Shown: positions 1 to 12,299 of the stretch, in pieces
How the letters are laid out: each line of letters begins with the position of its first letter
Position numbering within the stretch: the stretch's first letter is position 1
From: Anagrus nilaparvatae
Lineage: Eukaryota; Arthropoda; Insecta; Hymenoptera; Mymaridae
Assembly: GCA_022575985.1 (NCBI GenBank)
Contig: JAKSXM010000014.1
Coordinates: 15,562,001 to 15,626,000, forward strand
Length of the DNA: 64,000 nt
Reading direction: 5' to 3'
The notes under the pieces: generated by a model
Database searches by the model: none
Seen by the model: the letters and a program-made list of their open reading frames with translations, nothing else
Told to the model about the DNA's origin: nothing
Program-made: the position numbers and the translations under genes

Positions 1-291
1 AAAAAAATTTATGTTAAATACAAGTAGGCACAGATAATTTATTAGATTCTTCAAATTTTATCTATATTTACGAGGCTCGTTTTACAATTTACTAATTTTT
101 TTTGAAATTAAAATATTTTTATTTTATCATTTTTGCAAAATAAAAAATTAATAAATAAATAAATTTTTTAAAATGCTCTATGATTCATTAATTTAAAACA
201 TTTATAACAATTAGTACTTTGAATTCTTATGAATTCTTGCATTTTTTTCTTATTAAAAATATACATGCTTTGATATAACCAGTGGTACTTA
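1..291. other. A+T-rich sequence without recognised feature
   Basis: Homopolymer runs of A and T. I see no ORF, splice pair or repeat family here. Confidence 0.5.
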
Positions 292-618
292 CAGTGGTGA
301 CTATAGCGCTAAAAAAAACTTAATAGTACAATAATTTGAACATTCTCAAAGAATATTTGTTTGACGATGGCTGAATAAAAAGTCTGAACCCTCTGAAAAG
401 GCCGAAAATTTTTTTTTTGACAACTTCATATATCTGACTTACAGCAATTACCGCAAACATTTTTTTTCTCACGATAATTGCAGTAAATCAGATTTTGCCG
501 TTTTAGTATATCCCCTAAGGGTTCAGACCTTTTATTAAACCATCGTCAAACTTTTATTGGTAAATATTTTTTAAGAATATTCAAATTATCGTAATTTTTT
601 GCGCTATGTCCATCACTG
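292..618. mobile_element. Inverted-repeat element (hAT-like ends), copy 1
   Basis: Left end CAGTGGTGACTATAGCGC and right end, read inversely, CAGTGATGGACATAGCGC. The arms continue through GACGATGG..AATAAAA and GTCTGAACCCT on both sides, so the element is largely palindromic, about 327 bp. The CAGTGRTG ends resemble hAT termini, but I see no matching 8-bp target duplication. A partial second copy lies at 49510-49674. Confidence 0.6.
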
Positions 619-3254
619 TATCTAACTAATACAAAGCTTGAATTCACTAATTAGCTTCAAAGCTAATTCATAATCTATACTCCAAACGCCTTCGTTTTTC
701 AATATTTAAAGCAACTCATTTGAGTTGAGGGTATTCCAATCGATCAATTATTTATGAAAAATTAGTAAATAATAAATTATTTCTTGTTTTAGGTCCATCA
801 AGAAGATTTACTACCAGGGACCCTTTCTCTTACGAAGAAAATCATAAATTTTTCTTCCAGTAAAATTTTATTTTAATTCTTTAAATATATAAATTATGTT
901 CCTTACGGTATTAAATAAATTTAATTTTTGATTCATTTTAAAAAGAGAATTCCTACACTTGCAAGAATTTTGAAGTTTACTATAAAATTCATTTCGACTT
1001 TGCCAAGTTGTTGAGTCTCGTCAGTCTAACGAAATCTTTTTCCATGTGTTATACAGATTAATCAATTATTATAAAGTTTGTTTCTCGGTAGTAACAGTTT
1101 TCTTAACATCTGATTACTATACTTTTTTGGGTGTAAGATGGAACCTGGAAGAAATTTTCCTGGGCAAAAATGTAACAAGGGTTGAATTTCAGGAGGGGAA
1201 AAGCCCCTGCGTAATAGGAATTAGTTTTCCTCTAATATGCAAAAAAGTATAAAAAATAATTTTGTTTAGCCTAAAAAATTTAATTATGTCAAAATGTAGG
1301 GTTACATCAGACAGAAGATGTAAATAATTTTCAAAAATTAGTTAATATTAAAAGTATGTATATAATTAGCGTTGTATTATTAAGTTATCATTTATTTATC
1401 TATTATATATTAAACATTTTATATTATGCAATAAACTTATGTCAAAAATGTAAATAATAAAAAAATTGGATATTTTTTTTGTTGAGTCATATCCTATGTA
1501 ATTGTGTGTTTAATAATTTTTTGTATAAATATAACATTATTGTTTTAGATTACGTTTTTAAAAATGTAAAAATATGACAATGGACATTTTTTTGCAGGTA
1601 TTTATTTCAAAGTATGATAAATGTATAAATCAATTAAAATTCATAAGCAAAGTTTAAATTATTATTTTTTTCGTTACGTATTGTGCATAACATATACATA
1701 CTATAGTACAGTATAGTATAAGCTCATCAAATACTACATCCGTTATCTCTCACAAATTTATTAATGAGACTAATCATTTACAAATGTTGTTGCACGATAG
1801 TATGAAAATATTATATATCTTTATTTTATTTGTTTATTTAAAGCAATTTATGTAATTTTTTTAACATAATATAGTTACATGACATTCTAGTTACGTGTCT
1901 TATCAAACATTCAAATAAGGAATCCTCACCTCAAATAATTTTACAATTTCTGCTTGCAATATTTTTTGCTGTATTGGAGATTAGTTTGCTAGTAAGTAAT
2001 TCAGGAATTTCACCCCGACTGGGCCCAAATTCAACTAAGTGGTCGTAGAAATCGGCCTAAGCTATATTTTTACAAAAAGCACTAAAAATAAGTACTCTCA
2101 GCCAATTTCAGCCCTTTTGTAAATATTTAATTTATAAAATTTTACATTATCGCAGAAATATCATTCGATGAGCATTCGATCATATCAGTTTAATGATTCG
2201 TTTTGGACTACAAACATGAAACATGTGGTACTTTGCGAATCGGAAAATAAAAGAGGGAGGGGGGGTCAATGGGACTCAGAATAATTCGGGTTTAGGGACC
2301 TACAATTATTTGGGTTTAGATTCTTAACATCTAATAAAGGTAATATTTAACGAATTAAAGTTGCGTACCACTTATGTACTATAATCAGCCTTTAGCTGAA
2401 GAAAACATATTCCGTGCATTTAGGTAGTGGTTATACACAAACCAATTATAAGTTTCTTTTAAAAATTGAATCTATTCTTCTAGTTGAGTGACAAGTATTT
2501 CAGAAGTTAAATAGGGGGAATTAAAAAATTAAACTTGAGACAAAAGTATTGATTTCGGGATGTTTAATAAGCCTCATAGGTTTTAGGAAATGTTCACTTG
2601 TTTTCGAAAAGCTATGAGGAGAAGGTTACTTATCAATAAGTTTTAAATATTTTTACTTCATGTCCTTATTTGGCTTTGGTATTTGATAAACGTAAAGTTA
2701 TGAGGTATTAATTAAGATTTTAGTGATTGTATTAGAAAATAAGTAAATAAATAAACACTCCTTTTTATAATAAATTTAATACTTCCGTTTGGTAATTCAA
2801 GTTTAACAGACACACCTACTATTCATAATAAAATAATTGAAACGTCAACGTAATCAAGCCCTAGAAGCTCTTGTACATTTTATGTAACATTAATGCAAGG
2901 TATAAGAAATTTTCAATCCTCTTGGGTAATAAAAATATTTTCGTTTTAGATAAATGACATCACTTGACATCACTTTTATTATTTAAAAAATAAATATCCT
3001 TTATAAGTTAAATATTTTGACTCTAATTTTTTTATTATACAAATATTCTCTTTTTAAATAATTATACTGTTATAATTAAAAGAACAACTATGTATCGTTT
3101 TAAAAAATTTGTCTTTATTACCAACTCAACTCACGCGTATTCTATTCAAGGTAAGGCTTATAAGATCTTCCTTATTTTCTTATTTAATTTACAATTATTT
3201 ATTATATAAATACTTTGATTTATTATAATCTAGTCGCCAGCCATATTTAGCTGC
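619..3254. other. Gene-free stretch
   Basis: A+T-rich with no convincing exon. It contains one copy of the G-rich dispersed repeat (2240-2340) and a weak acceptor-like site near 792 described under findings. Confidence 0.4.
2240..2340 (+). repeat. G-rich dispersed repeat, copy 1
   Basis: A G-run followed by TCAATGGGACTCAGAATAAT and a degenerate repeat of TCGGGTTTAGGGACCTA. Matching copies occur at 40490-40690 (-), 46660-46770 (+), 48710-48860 (-) and 58970-59060 (+). Confidence 0.55.
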
Positions 3255-3815
3255 TATTTATTTTGCGAATTTTGTGCTCAATTTTTTGTTTTTAGCAAAT
3301 TCACTGTAGTTAACGGATTACAAAATCTAAACAAATTTTTTAATTTTTACCTATATAAACCGAATTCACTGAATTAAACTAATTGTTTAAATAATTGAAT
3401 TGTTTATAATTTGTTTGAAAAAATAAAAAAAAAAAATTTTTTAATCACATGCGTCACGTATATTTATATGTTTTTTCACCCTCTGAAAAAGATTTTGATG
3501 TCAAATTTTCGGAATAATAATTTTTAATAATTGTTTAAACAAAATTCAATTATTTATAAAAATTATTCCAAAAATTAGATGTTAGAATCGTTATCAGAGT
3601 GTTAAAAAATATATAAAAATACGTGTCACATGTGATTTAAAAAATTTTTTTTTATATTTGTTCAAAAAATTTATAAACAATTCAATTATTTGTTTAAACA
3701 ATTAGTTTAATTTAGTGAATTCGGGTTTTATAGGTATTTTTGGCAAATTTTGCAATAATTTGTTAAAAAGAAAAAATTTAGCGGGAAATTTGCAAAACGG
3801 ACCCCGAATTAACTA
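3255..3815. mobile_element. Foldback element related to the giant palindrome at 51-53.5 kb
   Basis: Imperfect inverted repeat centred near 3540. The left arm reads ACCTATA..CCGAATTCACT..ATTAAACTAATTGTTTAAA, the right arm its reverse complement. The central part (CACCCTCTGA..GATTTTGATG) and the outer part (TTTGCAAAACGGACCCCGAA) match segments of the 50952-53514 hairpin, so they belong to one family. No coding capacity. Confidence 0.6.
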
Positions 3816-4800
3816 TTAATCAAACGAGGACATAACTATTATATATGTTGCTGGAAAATCCCAAAAGCTTAAAAACTAATTGTATCTGAGTAAAGGAGAA
3901 TGAGCAAACCTTTTTGTGCAATAGTTCATTGGAGGTCAGTAACCAAGATATGTGTATAGTAAAAAATATTGTCAGATGAAACCGGTTAAGCATCCAGTTT
4001 TAAAGAACTTGTTGAATATTTATAAATTGCACGCATTTGAATACCATTATTAACTTATTATTTTATTACTCTTGTTAAATATTGCGATATAAAAAAATAA
4101 AACTAAAGGTTACAGAAGAAACTTTTTTTCTTTTAATTAATAGACCGTGAATATCAATGGCAAGGAAAAGTATATTCAAGTTTTCTTTGGATTTTCACTT
4201 CTATAAATACAAAAAACAATTACATTACAAAGCAAAATATAGCTTAGAGGGAAATTATTTATTCTTTATACTTTTATGTAATCAAATAAGCATGCGTAAA
4301 GAATATACCTAAAAAAAAAGTATAAGTATTTTCTTTAGCCTCGTAAATCAGTATCCCAGACAGGTGATACTTTTTGCTTCAGTTGTTTTTTTACACAACA
4401 AAACATATGAGGTCTGGATTTCCCAAAAAAATTCGAACCTTTGATTATTCCTTTGTATTTATAATAGATGGAAAACCCAAGTGAAATTCGTTACACATTA
4501 AAAATATAACGATTCAGCCCAACTGTTGATCATTAAATTGTCAATTAATGTCTTATAAACCGTAATAAATATTAAATAAAATAATTATAAAATTAAATAA
4601 TTTCATCTTCAGATTAATTAAATAGGACAAAAAAGTTTTACAAAAATATTTAAATCATAGTTCCTTATATGATTTAAAAATTCAAGCAAGCTTCAAAAGT
4701 AACTCAGCTTTAAAAAAAACAGATAAGCTTAACTAGCTGAATATCGCACTACTTTTGCGTAAAATTGGATAATATTTAGCAAAATAAGGGCAACAAAAAA
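3816..4800. other. Gene-free stretch
   Basis: No ORF above chance and no repeat recognised. Confidence 0.4.
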
Positions 4801-4804
4801 AAAA

Positions 4805-6367
4805 ACGCTGCCAAGTGATTGGCACTATGGTTCCTCATTAACAATAGCAAAATATTTATAATGGTCTATTTTATCTAATAAAAATTATAATTTGAGATAT
4901 CAGTATTTCATAAAAAAAAGTTAAATACCGTATTTTAAAAGAAAAAAAATGTTGCTGTGATTTAATGTTTTTTATTTAACAAATTTTTAGAAAAAAATTT
5001 CAATAAACTAGGTATTACACTTAAAAAAAAAACAATATTACAGATTTTTTAATTTTTTTGTTTTATTAATATTGAGAAAAAAATTTTGAAAAAATTCGGT
5101 ATCAGATCCAAAAAATTACTATGAATAAGCTTTCTAAAACTAGTACTCTCATAGAAATTAATTAGGTACTACGTCCGAACAAAAAAAAATTTTGGTATTC
5201 TTTGTATTTTTTTGTGAAAAAAATTTTGGGAAAAAAATTTTCAAAAAATTAATTATCAGATTTGAGATATCGAGTAAAAATCGTACTTTCAAATATAAGT
5301 ACTTTCATGGAAATAAATGAGGTATTACATCCAAATTAAAAAAAAAAAAAAAGTAGTTTGAGATTTTTTGATGAAAAAAGTTTTGAAAAAAAAATTAGAT
5401 CTTAATTCCATAATGGTGGTTAAATACCACCGATTGCAACATTTTCAAATATTAGTACTTTCATGGAATTAAAGGAAGTATTACACTAAAAAAAAAAAAA
5501 ATATTACAGATTTTTTAATTTTTTTGTTTTTTTAATTTTGAGAAAAAAATTTTGAAAAAATTAAGTTTCAGGTCCAAAAAATTACTATAAACGATATTTC
5601 TAAAACTAGCACTCTCATAGAAATCAATTAGGTACTACATCCAAAAATAAAAAAAAATTAAGTTTTTTTTGTATTTTTTGGTGAAAAAAATTTTGGGAAA
5701 AAAATTTTTAAAAAATTAGTTATCAGATTCGAGATATCGAGTAAAAATCGTACTTTCAAATATATGTACTTTCATGGAAATAAATGAGGTATTACATCCA
5801 AATTAAAAAAAAAAAAAAGTAGTTTGAGATTTTTTGATGAAAAAATTTTTGAAAAAAAAATTAGATCTTAATTCCATAATGGTTGTTAAATACCACCGAT
5901 TGCAAAATTTTCAAATATTAGTACTTTCATAGAAAAAAACTAAGTATTACGTCCTAAAATAAAAAAAAATTTGGCATTTTTTGTATTTTTTGGCAACAAA
6001 AATTTTGAGAAAAAAATTTGGAAAAAATTAGGTATCAGGTCCAAAAAAATGCTATAAACCATAGTTCTAAAACTAGTACTCTCAAAGAAATAAATTAGGT
6101 ACTACGTCCAAAAAGAAAAAAAAAATTAGTGTTTTTTGTATTTTTTTGTGAAAAAAATTTTGAGAAAAAAATTTTCAAAAAATTGGTTATCAGATTCGAG
6201 ATATCGAGTAAAAATCGTACTTTCAAATATAGGTACTTTCGTGGAAATAAATGAGGTATTACATCCAAATTAAAAAAAAAAAAAAGTAGTTTGAGATTTT
6301 TTGATAAAAAAATTTTTGAAAAAAAAATTAGGTCTTAATTCCATAATGGTTGTGAAATTTCACCGGT

Positions 6368-6431
<64 letters not shown>

Positions 6432-6540
6432 GACTTTTTTTAAAAACCGGTTTTTTAGCTTCCTGGGGTCCCAAAACGTGCTTATATGCCAAAAAATCAA
6501 AATTTCATCTATCACAAAGGTTCCTCTATGAGGAACCAAA
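4805..6540 (+). mobile_element. Element with internal tandem repeats, copy 1
   Basis: The start carries TTGGCACTATGGTTCCTCAT, shared with the other copies. Inside are about three units of roughly 465 bp, each built of degenerate 115-155 bp subunits with the pattern TACTTTCATGGAAAT, TACNTCC, A-run, GAAAAAAATTTTGAAAAAA. A (CA)n tract and a short hairpin (GGTTCCTCTATGAGGAACC, 6511-6529) close it. Non-coding. A Helentron/DINE-like origin is possible but unproven. Confidence 0.55.
6373..6426. repeat. (CA)n microsatellite
   Basis: Roughly two dozen CA units preceded by CATACATACAT, inside the 3' part of the tandem-repeat element. Confidence 0.95.
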
Positions 6541-6544
6541 AAAT

Positions 6545-7640
6545 TTTTAAATAAAAAAAAAAGTTTTCGTTAATAAATAAGTTTACCATAAACAGTATAT
6601 ACTGTCAACTCAATGTCAATTACCTCGTTCTCATTTTCTAGTTAAAAATCGATATAAATCAATTTTATAATAGAAAAAATAATAAAGTATATATTATTTT
6701 GTTGATGAAAAATATAGGAAGCTAATTACATATTCATAATAAAAATGTCATTTGCATGATTTTACTAATTCGAATAATGTCTTTTATTCATTATAGTACC
6801 AATCAAAATTATTGACAAATAACTAATTCTTTTAAAGATTTTTTAATTTTTCTGATATCGTAAATAACTATATCAAATTTATCCTTATTATTCCTATTTT
6901 TAATTAAATTCCTTATTTGCTTTATCTAACAAAACAATAATAGTTTTTCTTACCAAGAAAATATTTCAAATTTTAAATCAACTCACTCAACCAGTACATA
7001 ATTATGTTTTATGATAATCATGTCTGTTAGATGTTTTGTGGTGTAACTCGAATATTCGAAATTAAAGTTATTACAAAACGGCGCCACTAGAAGTGTTAGT
7101 AAATATTTTTAATAAAAATTAAACAATAAAATGTAATTAAATGGTATTTTAACTACAGATTAAGTCATTTATTATAAAAATTATAAACAATTTATGTAAC
7201 TGATAAGTTTTTAGTGGGTTATAATCATTTAAATATGTAAATTTGATGTTATGTTTTTAGTACAATGTAGCTGGGAAAAAAATATCCAATAAACATGATT
7301 ATCATAAAACATGATTATATGTTGGCGTAGAGAGGGCCTAAGGAAGTGTTAGTATGAACAAATTGTTTTACTCTTTTAAAAGTATAATTCAATGTTATTT
7401 GTTCATTAGTTAAAAATCATTGCACTTGCAGAAAGCCGATTTCCGCTTGAGGTTATTCAATTGTTTTTTGTATTATCTGGCTCCAGTATAGGTATCATAG
7501 AAAATTATAAAAAAAATTCAATTTCAGAAAGTGTGTACCAATTACGGCACAAAACTAATTATCTTTTTTTTTAATTTTTTTGTATTTTTATGTTTATTAA
7601 GGTCCAAATAACCTAAAATTTTCAATGTTATTGCTACAAA
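6545..7640. other. Gene-free stretch
   Basis: A+T-rich with no exon or named repeat. ATAATCATG motifs recur near 7015 and 7297 in opposite orientations, but they are too short to call. Confidence 0.4.
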
Positions 7641-7663
7641 CGTAATAGTTATTTATTAAACAA

Positions 7664-7743
7664 GGGATAAAATATTGGTTTCGGCTTTGCATGCAGTTGT
7701 ATTTGCAGACAGCATGCAAAAGTCGAACCCAATATTTTTTCCC
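7664..7743. repeat. Hairpin element, copy 1
   Basis: Imperfect palindrome bounded by GGGA and TCCC. The core stem is CTTTGCATGC with GCATGCAAA, the outer stem contains TATTGG with CCAATA, and the loop is about 15 nt. The flanks resemble those of the hairpin at 8857-8938, so the two are homologous. Confidence 0.6.
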
Positions 7744-8856
7744 GTGTTCTAAAATATAGTTTTACATTATATGTAAAACATTATAATAAAAGCCGTTTTC
7801 CAAGGGCAGAAAATAGGCTTTTTTGCCCTAGATATGTAAAAATAAATTCTACGTGTTATTCTCATGGGATTTTTTATTTACATGGACGGTGGCGAGTTTA
7901 TTATTGAAATAATTCTATATTGAAGCCATAAAATTTTCTCAAACTCTGGGTACCTTATTTTTTATCAAAACACATCACTAAACAAGATATTTAAGTAAAA
8001 TATGACATACACTTGGAGAAAATGACATGTACGGTGGCGACATTTTTTCTTTGTAAAGGCGTTTTAAAAATTTTATAGTTTTTAATTATCATAGTTAAAG
8101 CTTTAGTATTTAAAATTTTAAGTTTTTCGGGGTTCATATATGAGTAATTAAATAGGAAAAAAATATGATAGAGCTCCCAAGAGCATAAGTATATATACTA
8201 GACTGCGCACTATTAAAAGGTGGAAAGCTAAAAAATAGCTGAAATCGAGGGACAGACTTACATATGACGATAAGCTAAGAGAACTGCAAAAAAATTTATT
8301 TTGAGGAAAAAAATGAAATAAAATTTTGGGAGCTAAATACGTGATATGCATCCTAGAGAAAAATATAAGTTAAAATTCTAAGCAAAATATGAATAAAGAA
8401 AGTTTAGTAAATAGCAAAAGAACAATAGGCGGTCGCGAAATTTTTAACATTTTTTTTGTAACCTTAGTTAAATATGTGCAATATGTTGTGACTTAAATAA
8501 AATAGTATTTACATATCAACTTTGAAAAAGGAAAAAAAGTACAAAAAAGCTTTCGTATCGGATAATATAAGTGAGGGGGACACTATGTATACCGTTCAAT
8601 ACCGTTCTTGTGAAAAGCACCCAAGTATGACATCAATACACGTAATTACGTATTATACATTGAATATGAAAATAATTTTTGATTACCCATAACTTAGTAT
8701 ACATTTCCTAAAACATTGTTGAAAAAAATAATAACTTATCATCTTATAATTAAGACTGTAAACTCAATCGCTGTAAAACTAAGTTTTTTAAATATTTTAC
8801 TGAAGAGACTGTGTTACTTTACAAAGTAATCTGTGATATATCTATTTGTTCAACAA

Positions 8857-8938
8857 GGGAAAAAAATAGGATTTGGCTTTCAATGCAGTTGTATGTATGC
8901 AGACTGCATTGAAAGTAAAATTTCCTACTTTTTTTCCC
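8857..8938. repeat. Hairpin element, copy 2
   Basis: Same layout as the hairpin at 7664-7743, with stem CTTTCAATGCAGT facing ACTGCATTGAAAG (13 bp perfect) and outer TAGGA with TCCTA. The stem bases differ from copy 1 on both arms in matching fashion. Confidence 0.6.
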
Positions 8939-9099
8939 GTATTCAACACATAGTTTTTCATTAAAAGCGAAAAAAAGATCGCCCGAAAGTAAGAAAGTAG
9001 ATCTTTTTTGCAGCGTATAATGAAAAGTTATTATATTTTTCAATTTTTTTTTTTCAAATGTAAAAGTTATGGGCAATAAAAAATTATTTGGAAATTCAA

Positions 9100-10540
9100 T
9101 GAATAATGCGTAATTATGTACCCAATTACTAAAACTAAAATTTAAGATTATTTATACTTGTATAATAATATAAATCATAAATTATAAAAAAATTTGGGCT
9201 GTACGTGTAGGCCAACGGGCTCTTGCACAAGGTTATTTCAGCGTGATTCCCTGAAAAGGGTGAAAAGGTTTTAAAATTAGTCTGAACGCAAAAATTTACA
9301 AAGACTCGCGCAAAGATCACAAATTTATGTACCAATTTTTTTAATTCGGTAATCCATAATATTCTTGATAATATATAATCAAATAAATGAATGTAAAAAT
9401 AAGTATAGCGTGTTTTGAAAAAGGAATAAAAAATTATCAATAATAAAATAACAATGATAATGTAGTTAACATTATAATAATAATTATAAAATTGCAAAAG
9501 AAAAGAAAACAAACATACAAGAGTATAATCGAAGTTTCATTTTTTTTTTCAATTCTAGTACTTTTTAAAACAATACAGTTCGTGTAAAAGTTAAAAAAAA
9601 GGTGTTCAAATATTGACTAAAATGAAAAAGAAAAATTAATGAGAATTATAATTCACACATTAAAGATCGATAAGCATAATAAGAAAATTAAACGCTTCAA
9701 TTGATGATTTCAGAATTTCAAAATAAAAGTACAAAAATGATACGACATTATTTATTTTGCAAGATATGCTAAAGTTAACATCATACCACTAATAAAATTA
9801 GAAATTTTTTCCCCTTCCTTTTTTATTACATAAACTTATAAAATACACATTAAACTTAGAATTTCATTCAATTTAATTGGCATTTCTCATTTACATACAC
9901 ATAGATTATTTATTTTTTTGTATCAAATGATCCGTTCTGATTTCTTCTATAAAAAATAGATCCTAATAAACGCACATAAATCATCTTGATCAGCCCGTTT
10001 ATTCGACATGCACCAACATTTTGACATTGTAATGTCAAATTAATGCTGTGATTATATTATTTGTATTTACATTTTTCTTAATGGTCATTTCCAGATCTTG
10101 GATATCGGGCGCTAATATATTTTTGTATAAGCAGTTGGTTAATAATACTAGTCTACAATTTATTTCTATTTTCTGCTGCTTCTCATTTCTTCAAAAACTT
10201 CCAAATTGTTTTTTTTTTATTTAAAAGAATGGATTTTTTAAATTTGCCAAAAACTGCACTGAAAAAAAATCCGATTCCCACTACTTGAATCCCGGTTGTA
10301 TGGTCACCAGAATTCTTTTTTCTTTTAATTTTTTGCAAATGACATTCAACCAAAAGAAAAGAAGTTGAAAAAAAGTTTTTGAAAATCGGCCCAGCCAATC
10401 CAGAGATTAGTTTTCGGCCAATTGAAAAAAGGTCTAATTTAAAATAATTTTTTTTTTTTTTTGCTTTATATCCAAAGCGCTCGGTTAAAGTCGTTAAACA
10501 TCGTTATAAAACGAAATTTGGGAATTAGGGTTTGTCTTGG
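9100..10540. other. Gene-free stretch
   Basis: No exon supported. A less A+T-rich patch at about 9190-9320 (GGGCTGTACGTGTAGGCC..) looks like repeat debris. At 10256-10400 a CACTGAAAAAAAATCCG end resembles the repeat next to Dg exon 2. Confidence 0.35.
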
Positions 10541-10544
10541 GGTT

Positions 10545-10965
10545 TGTTCACAAACTACGTAACGCTACTTTATGGGGAGTGTAGGTATTAAAAATAAAGC
10601 GTTACCTCACAAGAAATAAATTTTTTATTTTTATGTACGTCGCGTCTTTGAATAGGGGCATACCCGAACCTTGACTTTTTGTTAATGGTTTTAAGAATTT
10701 TTATTAACTTGATCTTGAAATAAGGTAAAAAAAAGAAGCTATAGAATAAAAAGAAAGGTGTTAGATTTCTTTATCCACCAAAAATCAAACTCGTCAAAAT
10801 TCTTAAAATCTATCAGGAAACAAATATTTTTTATTGTTCTCCGAAATTTCATCGTATTAATTAACTGTTATTAAAATGTTTTTGTTAGTAACGCTTTTTA
10901 GGGTAGTCAAGTTCCGCCAGAATGGTGTAATTTGCGTTATGTGATTTGTGAAAGCCCCTCAAATG
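10545..10965. mobile_element. Inverted-repeat element with TTCACAAA..TAACGC ends
   Basis: Left end GGTTTGTTCACAAACTACGT then AACGCTA; the right end, inverted, GGGGCTTTCACAAATCACAT then AACGC. A second inner pair (GTAACGCT with its complement) strengthens the match. About 420 bp, non-coding. This TTCACAAA..CGTAACG terminus is widespread in insect genomes, to my knowledge. Confidence 0.5.
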
Positions 10966-11967
10966 AGTAAAAAAAAATCGATTCTGTGAAAAATGTAATT
11001 TGCTACCTTAATAATATAAGGTTGTCGAATGTATAAATAAATTCCTTTCTTATCTTAAAATTATGAATCTAAAAATTTTGAAGACATGTCTTTAAAATTT
11101 AGCACACTTCGGTTGGAATGAAGAAAAATTACGTTACGTTGTAATAAAATTAAAATCACAATTTTAATCATACTATAATAAATAATTCAAAATATTTATA
11201 TCTTTCTTATCTAATCAGTAAAAAAAAATTAAAAATTAAATGTTTTTGCTGTTAAACATTTTCTAGTAATTTATATTCATCTCGTGTGTACAAATGTAAG
11301 TACCTGATAAAATAAAATAAGACGTTTTTTTTTTCAAAAAAATTTTTTTAGCGAAATAATAAAAAAAAAAAAAGAGAATAACGTAATCGTGACATAGAAC
11401 ATCCTGTTATGTACGCAGATAATAAATGTCATACTACTGTTAAAATTCAAGAATTAGATTAATAACTCCATAACAAATTAAATAATTCGTTTGTTTTGAA
11501 AATAAAATTTTATTATTATTTTTTAAATTTCTAAATCCTTGAAAACTTTATCGATTTTTATTTCATTTTTATGTACTTTTGTAAGAGAAACTCTTTTATT
11601 ATACTATAGACATATAAGTTTTGTAAAATGCGTGTAGTATTTTAATTCCATTCAATTTTTTTCTATATTTAATTACATCGATCTCTCTGTCTTATTTTTT
11701 TTACAGTTTAAATTGTCTAGGCAACATTTTGATTACTATAAAATAAAATTTTTTCAATTTTGTACTTTCACACGATTATAACGATCGTTTTATTTTGCAT
11801 ACAAAACAATATCGACGACACATAAATTCAAAAAGTTGTTTATTATACGAAAAATCGTACGACGAAAATGTAAGCGAATGAAAGAAACCGTTTTAAAATT
11901 TTAAATTCAAAGACAGCATCGACGGAAGTTTAAATTTATAAAATTTTATAAAATTAATAAAACTTAC
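10966..11967. other. Intron 1 of the unidentified minus-strand gene (proximal part)
   Basis: Directly follows the donor at 11967. A+T-rich, no acceptor plus exon identified down to position 1. Nothing else recognised. Confidence 0.4.
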
Positions 11968-12007
11968 CGTTTTGGCTGGAATAGTCCCATTCCCAATAGC
12001 CGGCCAT
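11968..12007 (-). CDS. First coding exon of an unidentified gene (partial)
   Basis: ATG at 12005-12007 in good context (CGAG ATG GCC) encodes MAGYWEWDYSSQN, then one base before a near-perfect donor G|GTAAGTTT. Upstream, the leader back to the predicted start at 12261 contains no ATG on this strand, so this is the first possible start. The patch is clearly more G+C-rich than its surroundings. I do not recognise the N-terminus and found no downstream exon in 1-11967, so the rest lies in long introns or outside the window. The gene is transcribed in the same direction as Dg, about 8 kb beyond its end. Confidence 0.55.
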
Positions 12008-12282
12008 CTCGGGGGCAATTTATGGAAAATTGAGATCGGAAAAATTAAGATCCGAGTAAATTTGACTCCCGCTCGTTGTGACCACTTAATTTGAAACTTT
12101 TTTTAATAACTTAGTGCCCTTTTTCGATTTATTTTATTTTCTTAAACAATTATTGTACTGGATACACTTGACACGATAAAGAAAAATTTCTCAAAAGCTT
12201 AAATTTTTTTTAAGTTTATATAAACTGTTGAAGTGTATCGTACGATCGTGTATACGGAACTAATGTTTCGGAATCTCCAGCA

Positions 12283-12290
12283 CTTTTATA
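12283..12290 (-). promoter_or_regulatory. TATA box of the neighbouring gene
   Basis: TATAAAAG on the minus strand, directly after a GC-richer patch (CCGGCCGG). A start-site-like ATTAGTT sits with its A at 12261, 29 bases downstream, which is the standard TATA-to-start spacing. Together with the leader that follows, this is a plausible core promoter; it is predicted, not measured. Confidence 0.5.
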
Positions 12291-12299
12291 AAACCGGCC

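Noticed and set aside
1046..1252. 68-codon open frame on the plus strand
   Set aside because: No recognised domain, no splice or promoter context. In a window this size, chance frames of this length are expected.
6301..6531. 76-codon frame with a long Thr-His repeat
   Set aside because: Product of the (CA)n microsatellite and adjacent tandem-repeat element.
9135..9512. 125-codon minus-strand frame
   Set aside because: Tyr/Phe/Ile-rich translation of A+T-rich DNA without family features, signal or splice support.
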